Part shown: positions 44,622-52,610 of the stretch, piece after piece | How the letters are laid out: every line of letters starts with the position of its first letter | Position numbering within the stretch: the first letter of the stretch is position 1 | DNA from: CAZQHK01 sp964593455 | GTDB taxonomy: Bacteria; Muiribacteriota; CAYSPT01 | Direction: 5' to 3' | DNA: 64,000 bases | Assembly: GCA_964593455.1 (NCBI GenBank) | Contig: CAZQHK010000001.1 | Coordinates: 62,001-126,000, forward strand | The notes under the pieces: model-generated | Told to the model about the DNA's origin: nothing | Database searches by the model: none | Seen by the model: only the letters and a program-made list of their open reading frames with translations | Position numbers and translations under genes: made by a program

Positions 44622-44789
44622 AGGATAACGCCTCCTGACGCAAAACAAGCCAAAACCTGCACTCCACCCATATTCTACAACGTTTCACCGATTATAAGAA
44701 CAGTTAGAACTATTTACATTTCTTCTCTTTGGCCAAGAGCACGAACAGGTGTAATAGTCTTTCCTGCAGGGGATCGTCGGAGCTTGCGG

Positions 44790-46544
44790 CTAAAACTTCA
44801 ACCGTATTTTGCGCTGCCCGGCACCGTCTGCTTCAGGAATATCAGGAATGATGTCCCGGAAGACGATGTACCCTTCCTCCATGAGCTTCATGATCAGGTT
44901 CTCGATTTTGGTGAACCGGTAGTGGTCGGCTTCCATCTTGTATCCGAGTTCCATGAACTTGTTCTGCTCGATAAAGAAGAAATACTGCACCATGGAGCTG
45001 ATTCCCTCGGGAGCGTCACGGTTTTTGTCGATGTGCACGTTGATGATATCGATCTTGGGGATATGTATCGGATCTTTTCCCATGGCTTCAGCCTTGTGCT
45101 GGAGCTGCTGGGCAAGTTCCCTGGAATCATCCCAGTCCTTGGCCATGATCATGGCGCAGTCCAGGTCGTACTCGATATCGCCGCTTCCCTTGCAGTGATA
45201 CACCATGGGACGGGTCTCGGAGATCTCGGTGTCCTCGTTGCAGCCTTCTTTGGTCAGGGCCGAGATGGCCAGAATGGGACAGTTCAGCTCGATGGTGAGC
45301 CCCTTCAGGGAGGTCGAGATCTCTTCGATCCGGAATTTCTCCGAACCGTATTCCTTGGAGAGCGGCATTTTCTGGATATAATCGAGGAAGATAGCGATAT
45401 CGTCGGTGTCGTGGGCCTGCATGATATTGTAGGCATGAGCCTTGAGACGGTCCACGGTATCCATCTTCGAACCTTCGATGAGATAGAAATCGTCCATGTA
45501 CTTCTCCATGCGTTTCCAGCCGATTTTAAACAACTCCTCGGTGCTCTCATCGTTCATAATCCGTTTCCGCTGGAGTGTATCGGGGTTGATTTTGCTCTCC
45601 TTGGCCAGCAGCCGGTAGGTCAGGTTGAGCCTGGTCTGTTCCCAGGAAAAAAATAGCACCGGGGTGTTTTCGTTACCCGCCACCAGGGTGGCCAGTTCCA
45701 GGGCGAAACTGGTCTTACCGCGTCTCGGTGCGCCGGCGATCCCGTAGAAAAATCCTTTCCGCAAACCCGATAACGAGGCGTTGAGATCATAAAACGGTTT
45801 CAGGCTGAACCCGAGGTTTTCCACCTCGCCGCTCTGCTCCCTGTTCTGGATATTTTCAGCGATCTGCAGCATCTGTCCCTTGATCAGGTTGAGCTTCTTC
45901 CGGGTGGATCGTTTCTGCATATCCCGCAGATCCATCATTATTTCGCTGGTGAAGTCCATCATCTCTTTGCCCACATCGGTGCCGCGGCCTTCACTGTAAT
46001 CGTTCAGCCTATTATTGATCCTGGCCAGGGTTTCCATGCTCACCCGTTTTTTTATGATGTCGATGTAAGCCTTGACTTGCGCGTACTGCGGAGCAGTCTG
46101 GCGGAGAACATGTTTGAAGAAGATGTCCATCCTGTCCGACAAAAATCCCTTTTCTTTGAGCAGGTTCTTGATGACCAGGGGATCGACGGTGGCGTTTGGA
46201 ATCCGTTTATTGTAGATATCGAAAATGAGCTCGCACAGTTGCTGGGCTTCACGGGACTGGAGCATGTCCGCGGAGAATCCGTCCTCCAGGCTTTTGCCCA
46301 GGCAGTACTTGTCGTCGATGAAACCTTTGATGAGTGTTTGTTCCAATTCCTCGTTGTAAATTCCGGTTTCGCCCACGACCGGCGCCGCGACCTGCTCTTC
46401 GTCGCCTATTCCCGTTATTGATTCTGTTTCTACCGGGGCGATCTGGGTCGTCTCTTTTTCCCGGTAGGCCTGGTAAGCGCAATACCCACAGAAACCGCTG
46501 ATGTTGGTGTCCTCAATCTCGACGCCGCATTTGCGACACTTCAT
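44790..46544 (-). CDS. DnaB-family helicase-like ATPase with an N-terminal zinc ribbon
   Basis: 584 residues. C3, C6, C19 and C22 form a zinc ribbon absent from ordinary DnaB. About 65-165 resemble the DnaB N-terminal helical domain (LEQTLIKGFIDD). The RecA-type core has a Walker A at 271-278 (GAPRRGKT), strand 2 FFSWEQ near 300, a Walker B ending IFLDYIQ (D388), ISALTKE near 435, and an arginine finger region HIDKNRDAPEG near 525. These are the DnaB motifs in order, so ring-shaped DNA translocation is likely. It may be a second helicase rather than the replicative one. It lies 104 bases after alr. Confidence 0.8.
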   Translation of the reverse strand: MKCRKCGVEIEDTNISGFCGYCAYQAYREKETTQIAPVETESITGIGDEEQVAAPVVGETGIYNEELEQTLIKGFIDDKYCLGKSLEDGFSADMLQSREAQQLCELIFDIYNKRIPNATVDPLVIKNLLKEKGFLSDRMDIFFKHVLRQTAPQYAQVKAYIDIIKKRVSMETLARINNRLNDYSEGRGTDVGKEMMDFTSEIMMDLRDMQKRSTRKKLNLIKGQMLQIAENIQNREQSGEVENLGFSLKPFYDLNASLSGLRKGFFYGIAGAPRRGKTSFALELATLVAGNENTPVLFFSWEQTRLNLTYRLLAKESKINPDTLQRKRIMNDESTEELFKIGWKRMEKYMDDFYLIEGSKMDTVDRLKAHAYNIMQAHDTDDIAIFLDYIQKMPLSKEYGSEKFRIEEISTSLKGLTIELNCPILAISALTKEGCNEDTEISETRPMVYHCKGSGDIEYDLDCAMIMAKDWDDSRELAQQLQHKAEAMGKDPIHIPKIDIINVHIDKNRDAPEGISSMVQYFFFIEQNKFMELGYKMEADHYRFTKIENLIMKLMEEGYIVFRDIIPDIPEADGAGQRKIRLKF

Positions 46545-46648
46545 GAATGTGCTCCCTTCCTAACACCCGCGAAGATGCAATTATAATATAGTACGACTGG
46601 TCGATATCTGCAACCGTTTCTTCCCGATTGGAAAATGTATTGAAATAA

Positions 46649-47842
46649 TTACCCGGCGGTATACGGCCAAAACGGCGCGTGCGGTCCGAGCATGCTGCGG
46701 ACTTCAATAATTTCATCTCCGTCTTTGTAGACCCGCGGTAGTCGTTCGCTGAAGAGGGTAAGTACTTCATAGTTGATGGTCCCTAACCATTCAGCCAGTT
46801 TCTCAGCGCTGATTTCGTGCCCGTTTTGCCGCCCGAGCAGAACTACCTCGTCTCCCGGGGCGACTCCACGGACGTGGGAAACATCAACCATCATCTCGTC
46901 CATACATACCCGGCCCAGGATGGGGCAGAGCCTTCCTCTGACCAGTACCTGGCCCAAGCCGCCCAACTGCCGGGGATACCCATCAGCGTATCCTGCCGGC
47001 AATGTTGCGATGATCGTGTCGCTGTCGGTCACGAACGTCCGGCCGTAACTGATGGATGTTCCGGCTTTAACCATTTTCAGGTATCCGATCCTGGTTTTTA
47101 AAGACAACGATGGTGAAAGACTCACTTTTTTCTGCACATTGGTAGACGGATAGTAGCCGTAGAATGAAATCCCGGCCCGCACCATGTCGCATTCCATTTC
47201 CGGCAAGTCCATGACCACGGCGCTGTTCCCGATGTGCCAGATAGGAATATGAATGCCTTCATCGGACAACTGGTCTTTGATCTTCATGAAAATTGAAAAC
47301 TGTTTTTGGGTAAACGTCTTGTCTTTTTCATCCGCAGTGCTCAGATGGGAATAAATCCCTTCAAGTTCAAGCCCTTTCAGTTCCAACACTTGTTTAATAA
47401 AATACACCGCACCCCGCGGCGAGATTCCGATACGCCCCATACCGGTATCCACTTTGACATGGACTTTCACTTTACGTCCGTAGTTAACTGCCACCCGAGA
47501 AAGCGCTTCGGCCAAGCCGATATAACTAACATTATGTGTGAGGTCGTATTTGACAATGGCATCAAGTTGTTCCAGAAACGTCCCGCAGTTTAAGGTCATG
47601 ATGGGGATCTTTATTCCTTCTTGCCGGAGTTTGACGCCTTCGAACGCGAAGGCGACGCCCAGCATATCGGCGCCGCCTGCAACTGCCACCCTGGCTGCTT
47701 CAACCATCCCCAGGTTATATCCGCCGGACTTCACCACGGTCATCAACCGGGTAGAGGGGTTGAGAATATTCTTTATATTGGATACGTTCGACCGGAGAGC
47801 GCCCAGGTCGATTTCAAGCCAGGTTGGCCGAATGGGTAGCAT
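46649..47842 (-). CDS. alr: Alanine racemase
   Basis: PLP enzyme making D-alanine for peptidoglycan. 397 residues. The PLP lysine lies in VVKSGGYNLG, a changed form of the usual V-K-A-D-A-Y-G-H-G, while the lysine and tyrosine stay. ISYGRTFVT contains the second catalytic tyrosine, VDTGMGRIG and HIGNSAVV bind cofactor and phosphate, and RVCMDEMMVDVS matches the C-terminal domain. GAGGA is about 10 bases before the ATG. It lies 49 bases after a STAS gene, with which it is probably cotranscribed from the promoter at 48309. Other racemase or Alr-fold activity is possible because of the changed PLP motif. Confidence 0.88.
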   Translation of the reverse strand: MLPIRPTWLEIDLGALRSNVSNIKNILNPSTRLMTVVKSGGYNLGMVEAARVAVAGGADMLGVAFAFEGVKLRQEGIKIPIMTLNCGTFLEQLDAIVKYDLTHNVSYIGLAEALSRVAVNYGRKVKVHVKVDTGMGRIGISPRGAVYFIKQVLELKGLELEGIYSHLSTADEKDKTFTQKQFSIFMKIKDQLSDEGIHIPIWHIGNSAVVMDLPEMECDMVRAGISFYGYYPSTNVQKKVSLSPSLSLKTRIGYLKMVKAGTSISYGRTFVTDSDTIIATLPAGYADGYPRQLGGLGQVLVRGRLCPILGRVCMDEMMVDVSHVRGVAPGDEVVLLGRQNGHEISAEKLAEWLGTINYEVLTLFSERLPRVYKDGDEIIEVRSMLGPHAPFWPYTAG

Positions 47843-47891
47843 CGTACCAGTTCCTCTTCGCCGGCAAAATCTTCGTGAGCGGGGACAGGAC

Positions 47892-48275
47892 CTACTCGTC
47901 CGGGTTATTAAAATGTTTGATGGCGGTTTCCCGGTCTTCGAAAATCTCGATAATGTAGTTCAAATTGATAAGCTTGAAAATACCCTGAATGTAACTGTTT
48001 AGATTCATGAGCTTCAGATCTCCGCCTTTTTCCTTGAGTTTCTTCAAAGTTCCGATGAAAAAGCCGAGTCCTGAGCTGTCTATGTAATCCATGTTTTTGA
48101 GATCGATCAGAATCCGGTTACGTCCGGTCTCCGTGATATGGTTAATGGTATTTTTAGCTTTCGGCAAGGTGTACATGTCCAGGTCGCCAGTTATCATCAG
48201 CAGTGTGATATTACCTTCAAGCTGTTCTTCTTCAAAACCGATACGTGCAGCCCTATCTTCCATGCGCTCGGTCAT
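47892..48275 (-). CDS. STAS-domain anti-sigma factor antagonist
   Basis: 127 residues. The body has the SpoIIAA fold: NITLLMITGDLDMYT, then LIDLKNMDYIDSSGLGFFIG with the phosphorylatable Ser in the D-S-S-G motif, then LMNLNSYIQGIFKLINL. It should bind an anti-sigma factor when unphosphorylated. The ORF begins at an ATG directly attached to TAAGGAG; the next in-frame ATG (48263, MEDRAARIGF) has a spacing of 12 from it, so either start is possible. A consensus promoter lies 34-62 bases upstream of it. It is a second STAS gene besides that at 22359, which suggests a partner-switching network elsewhere in the genome. Confidence 0.9.
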   Translation of the reverse strand: MTERMEDRAARIGFEEEQLEGNITLLMITGDLDMYTLPKAKNTINHITETGRNRILIDLKNMDYIDSSGLGFFIGTLKKLKEKGGDLKLMNLNSYIQGIFKLINLNYIIEIFEDRETAIKHFNNPDE

Positions 48276-48308
48276 CTCCTTACGTCGTGTTTGCTGAACT
48301 TCGTGTGA

Positions 48309-48337
48309 ATTATACCACCGGTTCTAAAGAGTGTCAA
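48309..48337 (-). promoter_or_regulatory. Consensus sigma-70 promoter of the STAS-alr unit
   Basis: On the minus strand TTGACA (48332-48337) and TATAAT (48309-48314) are separated by exactly 17 bases. Both boxes match the consensus fully. Transcription should start near 48302, giving a leader of about 27 bases. Confidence 0.85.
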
Positions 48338-48351
48338 CGAAGGAACAAAGC

Positions 48352-49161
48352 TTAGTTTTTCCATACGATCTTCACCCTGGCGCCGGTGCCGATGTCCAGT
48401 GTTTTTGCGGCAGAACCTCCTGAAATTGAGATCTCCAGGGTATCGTCGCTGCCGAAGATAGTCACCAGCGAACCGGTTGATGCAGCGGCGTAACTTGAAC
48501 AGATAGCGAGAATTTTACGTCCGGCAATAGTAATAGTGAACTCGTTGCCGATGTCGCTTCCGAAAGTAGAGAGTACCAGCTCCCGTGGGATGTTGGTCAC
48601 CAGGTTGCCGAAATTGTCTCCGTAGAGCACTTCACCGTCGATAGCTTGTTCAGGTTGGACCTCTGGTCGAGGAATCGGGAAATGAACCGGTTGAGGGACC
48701 CGAGGTCCGAGGGCCGGGAATTCTCCTCCGGCTGCCAGGTAGGCTGCTGCCGGTGCGAATATGTCCCGGCCGTGGAAGGTCGAACTAACCGGCTGAAGCC
48801 GTATGGTGGGGTTTTCAAGAGACACCATGGTCCACTCCGGGGCCATATCCAAAACCACCGAGAGAACACCGTTGTCCGGAGCCACAAAAAAGTTCTCTCC
48901 GGTCCGCAAAGCCACTGCCCGGCGGGTGCTGCCAACGCCGGGATCAACCACCACCAGGTGTACCGTCCCCAGTGGGAAAAAGGGCACCGTCCGGCCGAGT
49001 AAAAATGCCGCCCGCTTGATGTCGCCGGGATTTATATCGTGCGTGATATCAACGATCTTGGCTTCCGGGTACCGGCTCAGGATGACGCCTTTCATCACTC
49101 CGACATACTCATCAGAGGTTCCAAAATCGCTGGTAATGGTTATAATGCGAGGTGCCGTCAT
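48352..49161 (-). CDS. SAM hydroxide adenosyltransferase (DUF62 family)
   Basis: Splits S-adenosylmethionine with water to adenosine and methionine. 269 residues. TSDFGTSDEYVGVMKGVI is the conserved start, NPGDIKRAAFLL and VHLVVVDPGVGSTRRAVA continue the N-terminal domain, APDNGVLS binds SAM, and GDNFGNLVTNIP begins the C-terminal beta-barrel. The family is related to fluorinases, but the loop specific for those is not apparent. Its biological role is not settled in any organism. It starts after an 85-base gap behind the response-regulator gene, and its end lies just upstream of the STAS promoter. Confidence 0.93.
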   Translation of the reverse strand: MTAPRIITITSDFGTSDEYVGVMKGVILSRYPEAKIVDITHDINPGDIKRAAFLLGRTVPFFPLGTVHLVVVDPGVGSTRRAVALRTGENFFVAPDNGVLSVVLDMAPEWTMVSLENPTIRLQPVSSTFHGRDIFAPAAAYLAAGGEFPALGPRVPQPVHFPIPRPEVQPEQAIDGEVLYGDNFGNLVTNIPRELVLSTFGSDIGNEFTITIAGRKILAICSSYAAASTGSLVTIFGSDDTLEISISGGSAAKTLDIGTGARVKIVWKN

Positions 49162-49246
49162 GGTTTCCCTCCGGCACAGATGATAGCAGTCATGTCATTG
49201 TTTGTCGAGCGGTCATTTCTTCTTTTTTTTTCAGAAAGTGGCTATT

Positions 49247-49681
49247 CTAGGAGTTCAGATTAACAATTCTTTTTATCAGTTTTTTGATTTGTTTCCGTTG
49301 GTCGACGTGTTCCAGACTTTTGCGTACTGCGGCTGCCAGGCGTTTGTACGACGGCTGTGATTTGATAACGTAATCATCCAGACCGGTTTTCATGGCTTCC
49401 ACGGCAATATGCTCGCCGCTGCTATTGGTCAACATGATCACCGGCATGTTGGGGTAACAGTACTTGATATCCTTGAGAATCTCCACTCCGGTTGCCCAGC
49501 CAACCCAATAATCCGTTACCACCAGGTCGAAATAATCTTCTTTCATTAATTGGGTCAACGTATCTTCACTTGATACTTCCTTGACTATACAACCGGGAAA
49601 TGTCATTTTCAGCAGACCGGAAACCATTTTAGAAAGTGGAACTTCATCGTCGATGACAAGAAAGCGAAGTGGATCGGGCAT
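49247..49681 (-). CDS. Single-domain response regulator
   Basis: 144 residues from MPDPLRFLVIDDE, with AAAGG about 9-10 bases upstream; the 23 extra codons of the longer ORF are not needed. The REC fold is complete: the acidic pair IDDE near residue 11, the phosphorylated Asp in LVVTDYWVG near residue 60, IMLTN with the switch Thr, and the lysine in DYVIKS. After the domain only a short basic helix remains (KQIKKLIKRIV), so it lacks a DNA-binding output and probably acts by protein contact. No histidine kinase lies next to it. Confidence 0.9.
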   Translation of the reverse strand: MPDPLRFLVIDDEVPLSKMVSGLLKMTFPGCIVKEVSSEDTLTQLMKEDYFDLVVTDYWVGWATGVEILKDIKYCYPNMPVIMLTNSSGEHIAVEAMKTGLDDYVIKSQPSYKRLAAAVRKSLEHVDQRKQIKKLIKRIVNLNS

Positions 49682-50108
49682 GGAAATCAAACCTTTCTGC
49701 AGGGTTTTGCCTCTCGTTCTCCGAAGGTTCACCACGCATATAGTGAGCAAGCTTCACGCCAACAACTAGATACAGGGGAAAGCCGCGTAAACAGCCGCGA
49801 AAGTATTAGGATGGCATACTCGTATTATAATTCAGGGTGGTCACAAAGGAAACAGTTTTTGAATTACAGTGTTCAAATTCTGAACAAATGAATTCTGAAT
49901 AAAGATGCTCACTCCCACCATTCTCTTTGCACCAGAAAAATATGAGCCTGTTGTGAGTGACGCTACAATCGAGGATAGGGCCAGGTGAGATTAACTCTTT
50001 GCAACATCAAGCTTAGGTGATATAATTTCTGTGCCACTTAAAATGGGATAACCGCATATAGCGTGTTCCGGAAATGCCCGGTATAAAGAAAGTAAAAAAG
50101 AGAACTCA
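49682..50108. other. AT-rich noncoding gap
   Basis: About 430 bases between divergent genes with no credible ORF or RNA gene. It holds a likely plus-strand promoter at 49998-50026 and an isolated TATAAT-like box near 49830, without a matching -35 element on either strand. Confidence 0.5.
49998..50026 (+). promoter_or_regulatory. Candidate promoter for the membrane SpeE-like gene
   Basis: TTTGCA (49998-50003), a 17-base spacer and a consensus TATAAT (50021-50026). The -35 box matches 4 of 6 positions. Confidence 0.45.
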
Positions 50109-52517
50109 GTGTCCCCGGTAAAAGAAGAAGCCCACGTAGATAGAGGAACGTTGTGGATTTTGCAGGCCGGTATTTTCCTCACGTCGTTTAGCCTGCTAAC
50201 CGTTGAGATAACTCTCACCAGAGTCCTCTCCGTTGTGCTCTCATACCACTATGTGTTCGCTGTTATTTCGTTAGCTTTGCTGGGACTGGGTGCCGGCAGT
50301 ATCTTTGTTCACTTTTTTAGACCACAGATCCCACGTGGGGATAACAGATTTGGCTCGTTAGCCTTGTTTGCCAGCTTGTTTTCACTATCGATTCCCTTTT
50401 CCGTAATACTTATAACCCGTATTGCCTATATAGCCAGCATCCGAGATAATATCCTATTCTATTTCTATTCTTTCAGCCTGATTATCCCCTTCTTCTTCGC
50501 CGGTATACTCCTGGCGGAGGTCTTCCGCATGTTTCCAACCATTAGCTCCAAAATTTATGGTGCCGACTTAATCGGAGCCGCGGCCGGCTCTCTGGCAGTC
50601 ATCTTCATTTTAAATGTCCTTGGCGGTATAAATACCAGTTTCTTCCTCGGCCTCACTGCTTCCATGGGCGCGCTGCTTTTTGCTATGCCGGTGCTAAGAA
50701 AAAAGGTTACGGGGGTAAGAATATCTATCGTTAGCTTCCTGATAGTTGCCACCCTATTAGGGGCTAACTTAACCGGCTCTTATCTGCCTGATGTGCCAAT
50801 CGGAATGAACCCGGCAAAACAGATTAACAAGGCTCTAAATACGCCTTCCTTTGAAGGTAAGATAATCGAGACCAGGTGGAGTGCTTTCGGTCGCAGTGAT
50901 TTAGTGGGTTTTGGCAATGCGGCCGATAACAAGCCCGAGACAATGGCTATCTATATAGACGGAACAGCCGGTTCCTATATGTATAGATTTAACGGTGATT
51001 TTCAGAATCCAGGTCTCGAAATAGACCGTCTGAAGACTGAACACGCGGGTTATTTCCCTTTTTATTTCTTGCCGCAAGAGGAGAGAGATAACGCTCTCAT
51101 CATAGGTTCAGGTGGCGGCGCGGATGTACTTCTGGCTTTGATGGGCGGTGTTCGTGAGGTCACTGCTGTTGAGGTAAATAGAGAGATGGTAGATATAGTA
51201 CGTGAATATTCATGGTACAACGGCGGTATCTATACCGACTATGACAATGTGAATGTAGTTGTAGACGAAGGAAGAAATTTCATCAAACGCCAGCCGGGCG
51301 AGTATGACATCATTATGCTTAACTTCCCCTTTACGGATAGTAGCCGAAGCCGGGAGGGATACGTCTTAACCGAGAATTTTCTATTCACCGTCGACTCCAT
51401 TAAAGACTATTTGGAGCACCTGACTGACGAAGGCCGCCTGATGGTTACCAGCAATAAGCAGGAGGAGATACCGAGGTTACTTTCTATTTCGCTGGCTGCT
51501 TTCAATGAGAGAGGGGTGAATAATGAAACAGCCATGAAACACATTTACATCCTGAGTTCGCGTTATCCTAATCTGTTTGTGATTAAAAAGACACCATTTG
51601 AGTCGGCGCAAATGCTCCCCAGGTATAGAAAAATGCGTCAACTGGGATATGATCTTCCTTCTTCTTATCTCCCATACTTCTCCGAAGGGCTCAACCCGGT
51701 ACTTACAGCTTTGAGTAATGGTGAGATCGGCATCAAAGACCTGGAGAAGAACGCTAAGAAGATCGGTTTTGATACCAGCCCGGTAACGGATAACAGCCCA
51801 TTTTTCTACAAACTTGAGACGGGGCTACCGCAACCTGTCCCGCAAGTTTTCTGGTTAGCTGTTACTATGCTGCTGCTGGTGTTGTTGCTGCCCCCGCTGT
51901 CATGGGCACGTCCAAAGAGCAAAAAAAGTTTCACCGGGACTCCACTCAGGTTTGTTGGGTTATTTACGATGCTGGGTATAGGGTTTATGCTGGTTGAAAT
52001 TTCTCTTATCCAAAGATTCACACTTTTCCTCGGGCAACCAGTGCTATCTTTGGCAATCATGTTATTTTCTCTCTTGGTAGGAGCTGGTATGGGAAGCATA
52101 TGCAGCGGGCGGCTTCCTTCACAAAGAATAACCGGAGGAATAGTCATTGCTTCCCTGTCTATCGGCGCCGTCCTGGTAGGCTATACTTTCCTCCTTCCCT
52201 TCGTTTTTAATCAACTTTTGGGACTGGGGATCACCATCCGCTTAATAGCCACGATAAGCATACTGGCGCCCCTGGGGTTTCTCATGGGATTCCCCTTTCC
52301 CCTGGGCATACGGTTATTAAAAGAGATAAAAATGGAAAACCATATCCCCTGGATGTGGGGTATTAATGGTGTAAGTTCTGTGTTGGGCTCAGTGATGACC
52401 ATAGTTATAGCCATAAGTTTTGGGTTTACCGAGGCACTTTTAATAGGTGCCGGTTGCTATTTCGTTATCGGTTTAATATTCAAAGGAAATCCATTTTCCT
52501 CCCCCCCGCTCCGATAG
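50109..52517 (+). CDS. Membrane spermidine-synthase-like protein (SAM/aminopropyltransferase fold between two membrane blocks)
   Basis: 802 residues. Membrane helices fill about 15-230, a Rossmann domain occupies about 310-500 and a second membrane block lies at about 565-795. The soluble part matches SpeE-like enzymes: LIIGSGGGADVLLAL binds the nucleoside, VTAVEVNREMVDIV contains the acidic ribose ligand, and DEGRNFIKR follows. A classical spermidine synthase catalytic pair is not obvious (MLNFPFTD replaces the usual D-x-x-D block), so another transfer reaction is possible. The GTG start has only AAGAG upstream. The gene looks richer in ATA and AGA codons than its neighbours, a hint of transfer. 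It ends in an intrinsic terminator. Confidence 0.8.
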   Translation: MSPVKEEAHVDRGTLWILQAGIFLTSFSLLTVEITLTRVLSVVLSYHYVFAVISLALLGLGAGSIFVHFFRPQIPRGDNRFGSLALFASLFSLSIPFSVILITRIAYIASIRDNILFYFYSFSLIIPFFFAGILLAEVFRMFPTISSKIYGADLIGAAAGSLAVIFILNVLGGINTSFFLGLTASMGALLFAMPVLRKKVTGVRISIVSFLIVATLLGANLTGSYLPDVPIGMNPAKQINKALNTPSFEGKIIETRWSAFGRSDLVGFGNAADNKPETMAIYIDGTAGSYMYRFNGDFQNPGLEIDRLKTEHAGYFPFYFLPQEERDNALIIGSGGGADVLLALMGGVREVTAVEVNREMVDIVREYSWYNGGIYTDYDNVNVVVDEGRNFIKRQPGEYDIIMLNFPFTDSSRSREGYVLTENFLFTVDSIKDYLEHLTDEGRLMVTSNKQEEIPRLLSISLAAFNERGVNNETAMKHIYILSSRYPNLFVIKKTPFESAQMLPRYRKMRQLGYDLPSSYLPYFSEGLNPVLTALSNGEIGIKDLEKNAKKIGFDTSPVTDNSPFFYKLETGLPQPVPQVFWLAVTMLLLVLLLPPLSWARPKSKKSFTGTPLRFVGLFTMLGIGFMLVEISLIQRFTLFLGQPVLSLAIMLFSLLVGAGMGSICSGRLPSQRITGGIVIASLSIGAVLVGYTFLLPFVFNQLLGLGITIRLIATISILAPLGFLMGFPFPLGIRLLKEIKMENHIPWMWGINGVSSVLGSVMTIVIAISFGFTEALLIGAGCYFVIGLIFKGNPFSSPPLR

Positions 52518-52538
52518 CCGCTCAATCGGCTTTTTTTA
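52516..52538 (+). terminator. Intrinsic terminator overlapping the stop codon
   Basis: AGCCG (52516-52520) pairs with CGGCT (52527-52531) around CTCAAT and is followed by a run of T. The stem begins inside the stop codon of the SpeE-like gene. Confidence 0.75.
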
Positions 52539-52610
52539 TAAATTATCCCATAAGTTCTTTACATATCATGGTGACAATGATACACTATAATTGGATGGGG
52601 GGTGTAAATC

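Noticed and set aside
44784..45656. 290-codon plus-strand ORF opposite the DnaB-like gene
   Set aside because: Shadow of a gene with clear Walker motifs on the other strand.
46580..46595. TATAAT-like box upstream of the DnaB-like gene
   Set aside because: No acceptable -35 box at 16-18 bases.
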